From positions 34,301,249-34,365,248 of the forward strand of contig OZ038423.1 of the NCBI GenBank assembly GCA_964036155.1: DNA of 64,000 nt, given 5' to 3'. The DNA is from Diploscapter coronatus (lineage: Eukaryota; Nematoda; Chromadorea; Rhabditida; Rhabditidae). Shown one piece after another: positions 49,009 through 63,860 of the stretch. How positions within the stretch are numbered: the first letter of the stretch is position 1; the number at the start of each line of letters is the position of its first letter. Both the position numbers and the translations under genes were made by a program. The notes under the pieces were generated by a model. That model searched no databases and had not been told where the DNA came from. It saw only the letters and a list, made by a program, of their open reading frames with translations.

Positions 49009-50264
49009 ATGTTAGCCAATTTACCAGTCGAAATTATATTGTTGATCTGCCAATATCCTGAATTCAAAGACCTGGGACAATTGGCTTGGACTAATAATCG
49101 AATGATGCAAATAATCAGGAGATATCTGCCGAAAGCACTCGAGAGGAACATTTTATTCTATCGTAGGAATATTTCTTGTATGAGCGAAAAGTAATTTTAG
49201 TATTTAGTACCTTATGAAAACAGCAACATTCGAGAAGGAAAACTTTATCTGTTTGATTCGCATAATTATTCTGTTGAGCAGATTGCAAAATTTACTAACT
49301 ATTTATGGCCATGGGAAGTTGCAACCACAAAAGATAAGGTAGATTAGTTTATTTTATTTGTCATTGCCAATTTTGGAAATTTTAGATTTTCGCAATTGTC
49401 TGGAAAAGTAAATCATTTGAAATATTTGATTTGGATACTCGACAAACTTCAAGAGGTCTTATCAACAAATCCATGAATGATCGATTCAAATAATTTTACA
49501 GGTCCAGATCCTCCTGAATGGCGTAATGGTGCATCTGTCGCTTATTTCAAAGGAAAATTGTATTATTTGGGCGGATACATTCCTAGAAGCAGAAGAACGA
49601 CAGATCGAGTTGATGTAAGAAGATCGAATGAAAGTTCATGAAATAATTTATTCAGGTTTTAATGGATGGAATATGGCAAAGAGGACCTGCTTTTCCTTTT
49701 CCAATTTATCTTGTTCAAACGATAACATGCGATGGAATTTTATACGGTCACATTATAGCATATTCATTTTTGTAATTATGGATATTCAGTTATTGATGGT
49801 CGTGAAAGTAGAAAGATATATCGACTATCAGACGATGAACGGGAATGGATTAAAATCGGAGAGATTCCAGAAAAACGAACTATTTCCGGAATTGCATCGT
49901 TAAATGGAAGAGTTTACATAACTGGAGGATATAAGTCGTTAATTTTGTATGATAAATAATGTATCATTATATATTTAGTTCTCCTAATGTATTCAAATCC
50001 TGTTGGTGTTTCGATCCCTCAGCTCCAGTTGACAGTCGAATTTCTAGAATCGCTGATATGAATTATGCAAGACAAAAACATTCGCTCATTGTCGCTAACG
50101 GGAAATTGTATGCAATCGGAGGGTGAGCTGAGATTTTGCATATCTTTATACGAAATATTTGTTAATTTAGATTTCAAGGACGTTGGAATGCAAATTTTTG
50201 TGATTCAATTGAGGAATACGATCCACAAACGAATGAATGGCGAGAAGTCGGAAAAATGACATAA
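49009..50264 (+). CDS. F-box and kelch-repeat protein, copy C
   Basis: Intact member of the family: F-box LPVEIILLICQYPEFKDLGQ with NRMMQIIRRYLP, then FDSHNYSVEQIAKFTNYLWP, then kelch-like blades with YYLGGYIPRSRRTTDRVD, YITGGY and YAIGGFQG, ending EEYDPQTNEWREVGKMT. Splice phases agree with copies A, D and E, including the short intron beginning AA/gtcgtt. The acceptor TTGTTTAG lies 15 nt upstream of the ATG. The predicted role is a substrate receptor of a cullin-1 ligase. Confidence 0.8.
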
Positions 50265-51548
50265 AATAGAGCTTAATTATAATAATCTCGGATTTCATGT
50301 AGAAATTTTATTCAATAAATGTGAAATAATAATTTAATTTCAATGCACATGATACAGACAACCCTCGAAGCTATTTAAAAGTGATGAGGGATAATTGTAG
50401 CTGAAATAGATATTCTTTTAATCAGGGTTTTACGAACTTCGAACTGCCTGAAAATTAGTTCAAGTTCGATTTGTTCGAACTTCAGACGGCCCTGATCCTG
50501 TTATTTACTCTCCATTATTTGCAACAATGTCATTACCAGAAAATTTAATTTTGTTTTAAATGCTGTCGAATAAATTCAAGAAAAACAATAAAAGTAATTG
50601 ATAGCATATCGTAAATTGATCAACTTATGTTAACACACCCCTCGAAAATATCCACTCTGGTCGGTTATTCCGGAAAAATCGAAAAATCTTTTCGGGATAT
50701 AGCAGTTGAAGGGCAATACTTCATTTTGCTAAGTTGTGAATTTTTGACATTTTCTTGGGTCTGATCCATCCAAACCTCCATACCACGCATACCATAATAG
50801 GTAGCTCTGAGGTGCCTTCACAAAAGTTGTTCAGCTTTTTGAGCCCTATCGATTGGTATGCATATTGCAGAATTTTCCCCAAAATTTTTAAATTCATGGT
50901 TAAGGATACAACATTGTAAAGGAAATATTATGGTGGGCTGGTAGTCATAGAGCAATCTTGACTGGAGTCCTACCTAGGTTTGTGCGTTCTTAAGCACCCG
51001 ATAAAGCGACTGACATCATCATTTCATCTACCTCTGTCGTGCCTGCCTAATGATATTTCAAATCTGATCATCATGACATAAGTTTACAAAGCTCGGAACT
51101 TTCATTTTCTCCAATCTAGATCCTGTTCAATTCTACTTCATTCACACTTGCTAGATAGACTACGATCATAAATGTGAAGGCAATTTTAACCAAAGGCCTT
51201 TTGAAAGTGGTCACGACACACCTCCAAAATCACCTGCATAATCAATGAAGAGGAAATAGTGCATAAAAGATATAGAAAATACCGAGTAAACGACCCAAAA
51301 ATCCACTTGTCAAATTCTTTATCCTTCTCATTCAGTTCTCAATTCTCGTCTTCCATGAATTGTCATTTCTTTTTCTTCTTCACTTATTTTTAGCTTCAAT
51401 TTGTATATTCTGAATCTCAACTTAATGCTATTTAAATAGGGTTATTTCTTCTTCTAAACCGTTAATTGCAGACTTTCTCATTCAATTAACTCTTTTACTA
51501 TTTCCATTTCGAAATAACACTGGTGATTGTTTAGGTCTGTTAACAAAG
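50265..51548. other. inter-copy region between F-box/kelch copies C and D
   Basis: Consists of the shared 3' flank of copy C (to about 50700) followed by the shared 5' flank of copy D (from about 50930: TTCTTAAGCACCCGATAAAG and GTGGTCACGACACACCTCCA). No separate gene. Confidence 0.6.
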
Positions 51549-53684
51549 ATGTTGGCCAATTTACCAGTCGAAATGATATTGTTGATCTGCGAATATCCCG
51601 AATTCAAAGATCTGGGACAATTGGCCTGGACTAACAATCGAATGATGCGAATAATCAAGAGATATCTGCCGATGGCGCTCGAGAGGAAAACTTTATTCTA
51701 TAGTAAGAAAATATTTCTTATATGAGCGAAAATTAATTCTAGTATTTAGTACCTTATGAAAACGGCAACATTCGGGAAGGAAAAATTTATCTGTTTGATT
51801 CGCATACTAATTCTGCTAAGCAGATTACGAAATTCACTAACTATTTATGGCCATGGGAAGTTGCAACCACAAAAGATAAGGTAGATTTAGAGGGGCCAAG
51901 TCGATTTCTAAAATGCATGGAAAAGGTCCAAAGTTGGGCTTAAATTGAAGCCCGGACCCGTACAAACTCAAAACTTTTTAGATTTTCAAAAACGGTCCAT
52001 CCTATCAAAAGTTATGACCATTTTTGTGCGGCAATTTGTTCCTGCAGAGGCCTTCCCAAATTTTTCCGACAGGGAAACTGCACTGCGTTTACAGCAATTA
52101 ACCTAATTAGGCGTGAAATCCCTCAAGATGGTATCTGAGTGATAGTAAAATAGATTATTATCATTATCGATCGATTTCCCCTTTTCTCACTCCGTATTTA
52201 CGCGTACTGTGGGGAGTACACAATTAAATAGTACGAAAATCGTCGTTCAAAAAAAGGAATTTTCGTTACCGATGTGGACCTTTGTGACGACCTAATTTAA
52301 CAAACTGTCAACGCAGATAAGTAAAATCGATGTCGTAGTTTCAGAATCCGTTGGAAACCTCGTATTTGTCCCTTTCCCCACTTCGTATTTTACGCGTATG
52401 CGTTTAGCACGGCTATTTTTACGTTAAAACTTTGACGTCGTTGTGGACCTCTGCGACGACCTAATTTAACAAACTGTCAATGCAGATAGACTAAATCGAT
52501 ATCGTAGTTTCAGAATCCGTTGGAAACCTCTTGGAAAGTGACCTGTATCGTCGAGTTTCGACGTCGTTCATGCCTTCAGAAGGCCTTTTTCGAAAAACCA
52601 ACGACGCCATCATTTCGGGCGTATTTTATTATCCTAATTTGTGTCTTGGTTTCATGAAATTATCAACTAGTTAACGGGATAATTAACGATAATTGAAGCG
52701 TCGGAAAATTTCATGCATTCTTTCTCTCCCTCAAAAAGGGGAGACTTGGCCCCTCTAGGTAGCTTATTTTATTTTATTTGGCAATTTTGTAAATTTTAGA
52801 TTTTTGCAATTAGTAGCGCATTTAAATCATTTGGAATATATGACTTGGATACTCGACAAATTTCAAGAGGTCTTATCAACAAATCCATGAATGATCGATT
52901 CAAATAATTTTACAGGCTCAGATCCTCCTGAATGGCGTGATGGTGCATCTGTCGCTTATTTCAAAGGAAAATTGTATTATTTGGGTGGATACATTCCTAG
53001 AAGCGGAAGAACGACAGATCGAGTTGATGTAAGAAGATCGAATGAAAGCTCATGAAATAATTAATTCAGGTTTTAATGGATGGAATATGGCAAACAGGAC
53101 CTGCTTTTCCTTTTTCAATTTATCTTGTTCAAATAATAACATGCGATAGAATTTTATACGGTCACATTATAGCATATTCATTTTTGTAATTATGGATTTT
53201 CAGTTATTGATTGTCGTGAAAGTAGAAAGATATATCGACTATCAGACGATGAACGGGAATGGATTAAAATCGGAGAGATTCCAGAAAAACGAACTGTTTC
53301 CGGAATTGCATCGTTAAATGGAAGGGTTTACATAACTGGAGGATATAAGTCGTTAATTTTGTATGATAAATAATGTATCACTATATATTTAGTAATCCTG
53401 ATGTATTCAAATCCTGTCTGTGTTTCGACCCCTCAGCTCCAGATGGCAGTCGAATTTCTCGAATCACTGATATGAATTATGGAAGATATGAACATTCGCT
53501 CATTGTCGCTAGCGGGAAATTGTATGCAATCGGAGGGTGAGCTGAGATTTTGCATATCTTCATACGAAATATTTGTTAATTTAGATTTCAAGGACGTTTG
53601 AATGAAAATTTTTGTGATTCAATTGAGGAATACGATCCACAAACGAATGAATGGCGAGAAGTCGGAAAAATCGACATAAAATAA
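51549..53684 (+). CDS. F-box and kelch-repeat protein, copy D (transposon in intron 2)
   Basis: Reading frame intact through all exons: F-box LPVEMILLICEYPEFKDLGQ, FDSHTNSAKQITKFTNYLWP, blades with YYLGGYIPRSGRTTDRVD, YITGGY and YAIGG, ending EEYDPQTNEWREVGKIDIK. Intron 2, normally about 50 nt, is enlarged by an 870-bp hAT-like element inserted 7 bp behind the GT donor. Splice sites on both sides remain, so the gene may still work if the long intron is removed. Confidence 0.78.
51888..52757. mobile_element. 870-bp non-autonomous hAT-like transposon
   Basis: Perfect 15-bp terminal inverted repeats TAGAGGGGCCAAGTC / GACTTGGCCCCTCTA, flanked by 8-bp duplications GGTAGATT (51880-51887) and GGTAGCTT (52758-52765) with one mismatch. 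The 8-bp duplication and the TAGAGG start fit the hAT superfamily. The flank-only sequence restores the short intron of the sister copies, confirming the insertion. The interior has no transposase and contains an 88-bp repeat twice (52274-52361 and 52443-52530). Confidence 0.88.
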
Positions 53685-56021
53685 AACTTGATCGTAATAA
53701 TCTCAGATGTTATACAGAAGTTTTATTCAATAAAATGTGAAATAATAATTAAATTTCAATGCACATGATACAGACAACCCTCGAAGATATTCAAAAGTGA
53801 TGAGGGATAATTGTAGCTGAAATAGATGTTCTTTTAATCAGGGTTTTGTGAACTTCGAACTGCCTGGAAATTAGTTCGAGTTCAATTTTTTCGAACTTCA
53901 GACGGCCCTGATCCTGTCATTTACTTTCCATTATTTGCGACAATGTCATTACCAGAAAATTTAATTTTGTTTTAAATGCGGTCGAATAAATTCAAGAAAA
54001 ACAAATAACTGATACCATATCGTAAATTGTTCAACTTACGTTAACACACTCGAAGATATCCACTCTAACCGGTTATTCCGGAAAAAGCAATAAATCTTTT
54101 CGGGATATAATAGTTGAAGGGCAATACTTCATTTTTGCTTCCTAGAGTACCGTGCTACCACTTTATCATGATACCATATGGGTCCATGGTATACCACCTA
54201 AATGGTATTCGAATGGCATGCTATAGAAATGGATATCAATCGACTTGTAATTGACTGGAGTAATATTCGAGTCCCATTTCTACCAAATAGCAAGTGGTTG
54301 ACACCCCTAAATCTATATATCGGAAAATGGGCAATTGCATGGGCTAAATGATGCTTTTAAATTTCTAGAAAATCTTTTATAACAAAAGTTTTCTTGGTAC
54401 CTCCTGACGGGTATCAAATAGTCAAAAATCTCAACTTTGACCCCTACCTAGCCCTGCCCACTTTAAGGAGCGGGGCTTTGTCTCCTCGGTTTTGTGATTA
54501 GGACCCATAGGGATACCTACTCATCTCTATGACCAAATCCCGAATTGTGAGACTTTCTGAAATGCGAATTTCTCTTAATGACTTCGCTTATAATACAAAT
54601 ACACTTTCTTAAATTTGTACCTGATCTTTCAGAAAGAGCATGAACTTGAACCTGAATTTGAATTTACCTTGAAATTTTAACTTGAATTTGGATCGTGAAT
54701 TCAAGTTTCAACCTTGATTTTTTGCCGAACTCGCTTTGTAATTTGAAATATACACGAAATGTTTATCCAAAAATTTGAATAACTCAAAAATCCATGAAAT
54801 TTTAGGATAAAAATAAAAAAGAAGTTAGAATATCGGATACAACAGTCGGAAATGACGGCGTTAAAATAGCGAAAATAAGTGATTTTCGACAAGTGTCCCT
54901 TCACTACTACTGTTTTCATCGATCTTTTTCAAGAATAATAATTAGTCTGTGAATGAAACCTTGCCATAAAGTCCCAAATTTGTGCGCTTTTCGCCATTTT
55001 TGTCAAATTCGATCACAGAGAAGTACTGCAGATTAGAAGCGATCAACGATAACGAAGGTTATCGATTTTCACGTCATTTTATTCGTTTTTGTCAGACGAA
55101 TTTTCTAAAATGAATAACAGAATAAACTGACGTTATTTTCGAAAATATACGGCCGAAATGTTGTCGACTTCAAATCTAGAAAATATGCAATGGAAATTAG
55201 ATGAATATATCACAGCATAAAAGCGAAAATTCCAATAAATACATAGATTCTACGCATCAAAGTGTAAAATTATTTCACGATTACGGTATTTGAAAAAGAA
55301 CCGTTTTCTATCGTAACCTTGAAAGGGTAAGTATCGAACATGAAATTATATATAAGAGGTAAATAAGTCCTTCAATGACAAATTAGCGTTATGTATAAAA
55401 TTTGCGCGAAAAAGTCAAAAGATTCTTGGAGGTAAGTTTTAAAAAAATTCAGAGATAAAAAGTGACTTTTGAGCATTCGAATGGCTGTTTTCTGATAAGA
55501 ACCACCAACAAATGTATAACCTTACGTACCTTGACAAATTGATAAAATTTGATAAGACTGATAAAAGTTGGATAATAATTTTAAGGGAATTCTAAAGAAA
55601 GACGATGTAATTTACAAAGTTTATAGGCCTTGAAAATTAGCAACTTTAAATTAATTTTTACATATTTTCATCTTTCTTCGAACCCACAATATGACAAGAC
55701 TTGAAATACCAACAATTTTAGACACCAAATTTGCATGAAAACGTCACCAAAAAGCAACGAATTGAAGGAGGGAAATGGGGATTGGAATTTGGAAAAGTTA
55801 TGATATCACGATATTCAATGAAAAATACTAAAATTCAATTCGATATTTCGAAATCAACTTTTCGGAAAAATCAATCCTTCAATTGAATATTCTAAATTTT
55901 AAATTTCGCTGTTTAGAATTTCCGAAAAAAAAGTTTCACCAATTTTATAATACTGATATCACAACTTCTGCCATTCTTCCTTCAAAACCTGGCCTTTCTC
56001 CCGAGTGGTAAGCGGTTTGCC
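53685..56021. other. region between copy D and the HECT gene
   Basis: The first 450 bp repeat the 3' flank of copy C (AATTTTGTTTTAAATGCGGT, CGTAAATTGTTCAACTTACG). The rest is AT-rich, with a patch at 54640-54720 of degenerate CTTGAA / TTGAATTT units. No exon is supported. Includes the 3' end region of the HECT gene. Confidence 0.5.
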
Positions 56022-58885
<2,864 letters not shown>

Positions 58886-60953
58886 CTGAAATAAATCGAT
58901 TAATTTTTCTGAAAATAAGCCCGTGATCTTATATTTTCGATACCTCGTAAAAGATTTTCAGTATGAAACGTGCAGTACACTAATTTCGAGGGAAAAATAA
59001 TCTCATGACAAAAGGATGTTATCTTCTTTCATTCTACAAAAAGAAATTCTAATTAAAAAGTCGTTTACATGGTAAATGGTAAGGGCCCAAAATTTAATTT
59101 AAAAAAGTCCAGAAAATCACCGACCTCGACGGGAGCAATGAGAACGAATGAGAAAAAACGGACACTTGTTGAAAATCGGCTTGGCGCCAGATTTGCAAGT
59201 GTCATTCATCATTCATTCATTATCGAGCATTTTCACGTTTTTTCGTTTATATTTTCTCGGTTTTCTTCTATTAAGAATGACTGTCAGGAAAAATCAAAAT
59301 GTTAACAAAGGGTGCGGAACAGGGATTCATCTAATTGGCTGATTTTTAGAGCCGAATTATATAAATCCCTTCTGGGTATCAGCAAAATACTGATTAGTAA
59401 CTAAGTAATCTTGGAAAACCAAAATTGTCAACATCTGTATCTAGTGAAAAGAAAGAGTTGACGGTCCTTACCTATAGATTATTTCCCCGTCGAAAAATTT
59501 GTTCAACTTCTCGAAGTTTTCCTGAGCTTACCATATTTTTTGAAAATGGACTTCAGATTCGTGTTCTACGCATCCAAGTGGGCCTTTCTATGGAACAGAT
59601 TTCTTTTAAAATGATTTTTGCCCAATTTATATGATGAAATTATATATTAGAAGAAACATGTACCTCTCGCAATTATGCCTAGAGTGATCCAATTTAGTAA
59701 AAACAAAAAGTTGTCATTTTGAGATTAATTTTAAAAGTGTTTCTTTGATAAAGTTTCTTTTTTAATAACATTATTAGGGAGTATCAAATTTTATTTTAGT
59801 CAAGTTTTCAGACGATTTCAGCGATTCTCTGTCAAGATGCAGTACTGCAAAGACGAGCATCTATTATTGCTTCGGGAAAAGTTGCTCTACGCAGGATTTT
59901 TCTAATTTTTATATGTTGTACATTTCAACTAGATGTACCGATTCATCAAAAACAATTTATGTACCTCTTTTATAACTAAATATTAGCATTGTCGTAATTT
60001 GATGTGCATTTTCAATAAATATTTATCTTGCGCTATTGATAGCCATCAATTCGAGAAATTTGTATTATTTCATCAGAGAAATACTCTATTTTCTATTGTT
60101 TATCATTACGTTTCTGGCTACTATCAAAATTTTGACCAATAAGCATTTTAAACATTTTATTGAAAATTACTTCAAATTATCGTATAACAAATCATGAATA
60201 GACAGACAATGGAATGAAATAGGTTTAAAAAGGCGACAAATCAACAGCTTATGAAATCATGTAAAAGTATTATAGGATTTTTTTTCTAAATTTTGAAATT
60301 TCTGGTTAGAGATATAAAATTGCATAGGAAATATTATAGGGGTAGGTCGCAGAGCAATCTTGACTTAAGTCCTCGCTAGGTCTGCGTTCTTAAACACCCG
60401 GTAAAGTGACCGACATCATCGTTTCATCTATTTCTGTTATGCCTGCTTAATGATCTTTCAAATCTGATCATCATAACACAAGTTTGTGAAGTTCAGAACT
60501 TTAATTATTTCCCAATCCAGATCCCGTTCAATTCTACTTCATTCACATTTGCTAGACAGGTTACAATCGTAAGTGTGAAGACAATTTTAACCAAAGGCTT
60601 TTTGAAAGTGGTCACGACACACCTCCAAAAATCACCTGCATAACCAATGAAGAGGAAATAGTGCATGAAAGATACAGAAAGTGCCGAGTAAGTGACTCAA
60701 AGATCCACTTGTTAAATTCTTAATCCTTCTCATTCAGTTCTCAATTCTCGTCTTCCATGAATAGTCATTCTTCTTTTTCTTCCTCACTTATTTTTAGCTT
60801 TAATTTGTATATTCCGAATCTCAGCTTGATATGCCATTTAAATAGGGTGCACATTCACTTAATCATTGATTGCAGATTTTCTCATTCAATCAATACTCTT
60901 CTACTAGTTCCATTTTTAAATAATATGGTCATTGTTTAGGTCTCTTAACGAAG
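58886..60953. other. region upstream of the HECT exons and 5' flank of copy E
   Basis: No WW, C2 or other exon could be read on the minus strand. From about 60290 the sequence is the shared 5' flank of the F-box copies, including an inverted part of the CCTAGGGAG MITE and the block GTGGTCACGACACACCTCCA. The interval 59300-60280 is AT-rich and featureless to the eye. Confidence 0.5.
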
Positions 60954-62215
60954 ATGTTGGCCAATTTACCAGTCGAAATGATACTGTTGATCTGCGAATA
61001 TCCCGAATTCAAAGACCTGGGACAATTGGCCTGGACTAGCAATCGAATGATGCGAATAATCAAGAGATATCTGCCGATGGCGCTCGAGAGGAAAACTTTA
61101 CTCTATAGTAAGAAAATATTTCTTATATGAGCGAAAATTCATTTTATTACTTAGTACGTTATCAAAACGGCAACTTTTGGGAAGGAAGAATTTGTCTGTT
61201 TGACTCGCATACTAATTCTGTTGAGCAGATTGCGAAATTTACCAGATATTTATGGCCATGGGAAGTTGCAACCACAAAAGATAAGGTAGATTATTTTATT
61301 TGGCATTATCAATTTTGTAAATTTTAGATTTTCGCAATTAAATCTCATAAGGAATCGTTTGAAATTTTCGATCTGAATACTCGACAAAATTCAAGAGGTC
61401 TTGTCAACAAATCTATGAATCATTGATTCAAAAAAGTTTACAGGTCCAAGTCCTCCTGAATCGCGTGGTCATGCATCTGTGGCTTATTTCAAAGACAAAT
61501 TGTATTATTTGGGTGGATACATTCCTGGAAGCGGAAGAACGACAGATCGAGTTGATGTAAGAACATCGAATGAAAGTTCACGAAATAATTTATTCAGGTT
61601 TTAATAGATGGAACATGGCAAACAGGACCTGCTTTTCCTTTTCCAATTAGACTTGCTCAAACAATAACATGCGATGGAATTTTATACGGTTACATTATAA
61701 CATATTCATTATCATTATTGTAATTATGAATATTCAGTTATTGATAGTTATACAAGTAGAAAGATATATCGATTATCAGACGATGAACGGGAATGGATTG
61801 AAATTGGAGAGATTCCAGAACGAGTTTCTTTCGGAGTTGCATCGCTAAATGGAAAAATTTACATAACTGGAGGACGATAGTCATTAATTTTGTATGATAA
61901 ATAATGTATCATTATATATTTAGTGGTGATGAAGTATTCAAATCCTGTCTGTGTTTCGATCCCTCAGCTCCAGTTGGCAGCCGAATTTCTCGAATCGCTG
62001 ATATGAATTATGCAAGATATTATCATTCGCTCATTGTCTATAACGGGAAATTGTACGCAATCGGAGGGTGAGCTGAGATTTTGCATATCTTTATACCAAA
62101 GATTTGTTAATTTAGATTTCAAGAATGTTTGAATGAAAATTGTTGTGATTCAATCGAGGAATACGATCCACAAACGAATGAATGGCGTGAAGTGGGAAAA
62201 ATTAACATAAAATAA
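60954..62215 (+). CDS. F-box and kelch-repeat protein, copy E
   Basis: Intact family member: F-box LPVEMILLICEYPEFKDLGQ with SNRMMRIIKRYLP, then FWEGRICLFDSHTNSVEQIA, blades with YYLGGYIPGSGRTTDRVD, ITGGR and YAIGGFQECLN, ending EEYDPQTNEWREVGKINIK. The donor after GGACGA TA / gtcatt differs from the AA / gtcgtt of the other copies but keeps the phase. One conserved Trp of the blade start (PEWR) is PESR here. Same upstream TTGTTTAG acceptor. Confidence 0.78.
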
Positions 62216-62400
62216 AATCTTGATTACAATAATCTCAGATTTCATATTGTAATTTTATTCAATAAAATGTGAAATAATAATTTAATTTCAATGAACATGA
62301 CACAAACAGCTCTCGAAAATATCCAAGAGTGATAAGGGATAATTGTAGCTGAAACATTCTTTAAAATGTTGTAACCAAATCCAATATTTTCTAGTAATCA

Positions 62401-62581
62401 AACCTAGGGAGAACGATCGTCAGCGATCACTTTGCGACCTACCCCTTATAATATTTCCTATGCAGTTTTGTATCTCTAACCTAAAATTCTTCCATTCATA
62501 ATGAAGTGGTAACAAAAATTTCGCTCGTGCAACCTAACCCTTGTATATTTTTTTCGCCTGACGAAAGTGTTCCCTAGGTCT
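62401..62581. mobile_element. second copy of the CCTAGGGAG MITE
   Basis: Starts AACCTAGGGAG and ends TTCCCTAGGTCT; the interior (GCGACCTACCCC, GCTCGTGCAACC) matches 47304-47484 in the same orientation with scattered differences. It lies in the 5' flank of copy F. Confidence 0.65.
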
Positions 62582-63148
62582 GCGTTCTTAAACACCCGGT
62601 AAAGTGACCCCGATATCATCATTTCATCTATTTCTGTCGTGCCTGCTTAATGATCTTTCAAATCTGATCATCATAACATAAGTTTATGAAGTTCAAAATT
62701 TAAATCTTTTCCCCAATCTAGATCCAGTTCAATTCTACTGCATTCATACTTGCTAGACTACGATCATAAATGTGAAGATGATTCTAACCAAAGGCTTTTT
62801 GAAAGTGGTCACAACACACCTCCAAAATCACCTGCATAATCAATGAAGGGAGAAATAGTGCATGAAAAGATACAGAAAATAGCGAGCAAGTGACCAAAAG
62901 ATCCACTTGTCAAATTCTTTATCCTTTTCATTCAGTTCTCAATTCTCGTCTTCCATGAATGGTCATTCTTCTTTTTCTTCCTCACTTATTTTTAGCTTCA
63001 ATTTGTATATTCTGAATCTTAGCTTGATATGTTATTTAAATAGGGTTACATTCACTTAATCATTGATTGCAGATTTTCTCATTCAATCAACTCTTTTACT
63101 GTTTCCATTTTGAAATAATATGGTCATTGTTTAGGTCTCTTAACGAAG

Positions 63149-63304
63149 ATGTTGGCCAATTTACCAGTCGAAATGATACTGTTGATCTGCGAATATCCTG
63201 AATTCAAAGACCTGGGACAATTGGCCTGGACTAGCAATCGAATGATGGGAATAATCAAGAAATATCTGCCGATGGCGCTCGAGAGGAAAACTTTACTCTA
63301 TAGT
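63149..63304 (+). pseudogene. F-box/kelch copy F, truncated after exon 1
   Basis: The F-box exon is complete and very close to copy E (LPVEMILLICEYPEFKDLGQ, SNRMMGIIKKYLP). It breaks exactly after CTCTATAGT, where the sister genes have the intron 1 donor. The next bases, TAGGGAGGCCAAG, begin an element end, and none of the kelch exons follow within the window. With no blades, any product would be a bare F-box peptide. Confidence 0.85.
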
Positions 63305-63437
63305 TAGGGAGGCCAAGTGCCCCCCTTTTGAAGGAGAGAAAGAATGCATAAATTTTTCCGATGAAAAGAAAGCACTTTTCAGAAACAGTAACGAGGAAAG
63401 TAAAGGCTGGGGATTTTTAGGAGCTGTGAATTCCTAC

Positions 63438-63545
63438 CTGATTCGGGCATCCCGCACAGCCTGATGCCTTTCCGGCATTTTCACTGCCCACTCCCGGGAC
63501 AGCCCTCGTTTGCATTCGACGGAACTTCGGACATACTTCGAACTT
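63438..63545 (-). pseudogene. NUBP1-like first exon with a frameshift
   Basis: NUBP1 is a cytosolic Fe-S assembly ATPase whose N-terminus holds a four-cysteine cluster site (C-x13-C-x2-C-x5-C). This minus-strand segment runs from a CTTTCAG acceptor at 63546-63552 to a donor at 63437. ATG at 63534 opens MSEVPSNANEGCPGSG; then the frame changes and continues SENAGKASGCAGCPNQ. The shift falls at a GTGGGC run; as read, the first frame stops two codons later. Counting across the shift, the first two cysteines would be 13 residues apart, exactly the family spacing. The P-loop and all later exons are absent between here and copy F. Broken fragment, assembly error or captured exon are all possible. 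Confidence 0.65.
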
Positions 63546-63823
63546 CTGAAAGAAAAATCAAATTCAAATAAATCAACTGCAGCAAATGAGAAAGGTATGA
63601 AACGAGTTTTCAACTCGTGATACAAATCACGAAGATAAAGAAAGGAGTAAAACAGTCATTTTATTTACTAGGCAAGAAAGTTGGCACGAGGCCTGTGAGG
63701 TCGATTTAGCGATAAAAGCCTAGATCAGAGGAGAAACGACAATACAAATGAAATAGAAGAAGAGTGAAGCAATCTGTCTCGCTCTTTTATGAATAGAAAA
63801 CTGGCTCTCCGTTCCCAGATACA

Positions 63824-63860
63824 AGCTACGGCCCAGGGGGCGGGTAGTCTTCGGTCTGAA
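63824..63860 (-). pseudogene. possible last exon of another gene, ending TEDYPPPGP
   Basis: On the minus strand an acceptor TTTTCAG near 63855-63861 is followed by codons for TEDYPPPGP and a TAG stop, about 280 bp upstream of the NUBP1-like exon. A stop-terminated exon followed by an acceptor plus ATG resembles the spacing of two genes in a nematode operon. The family is not recognised and nine codons are weak evidence. Confidence 0.3.
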
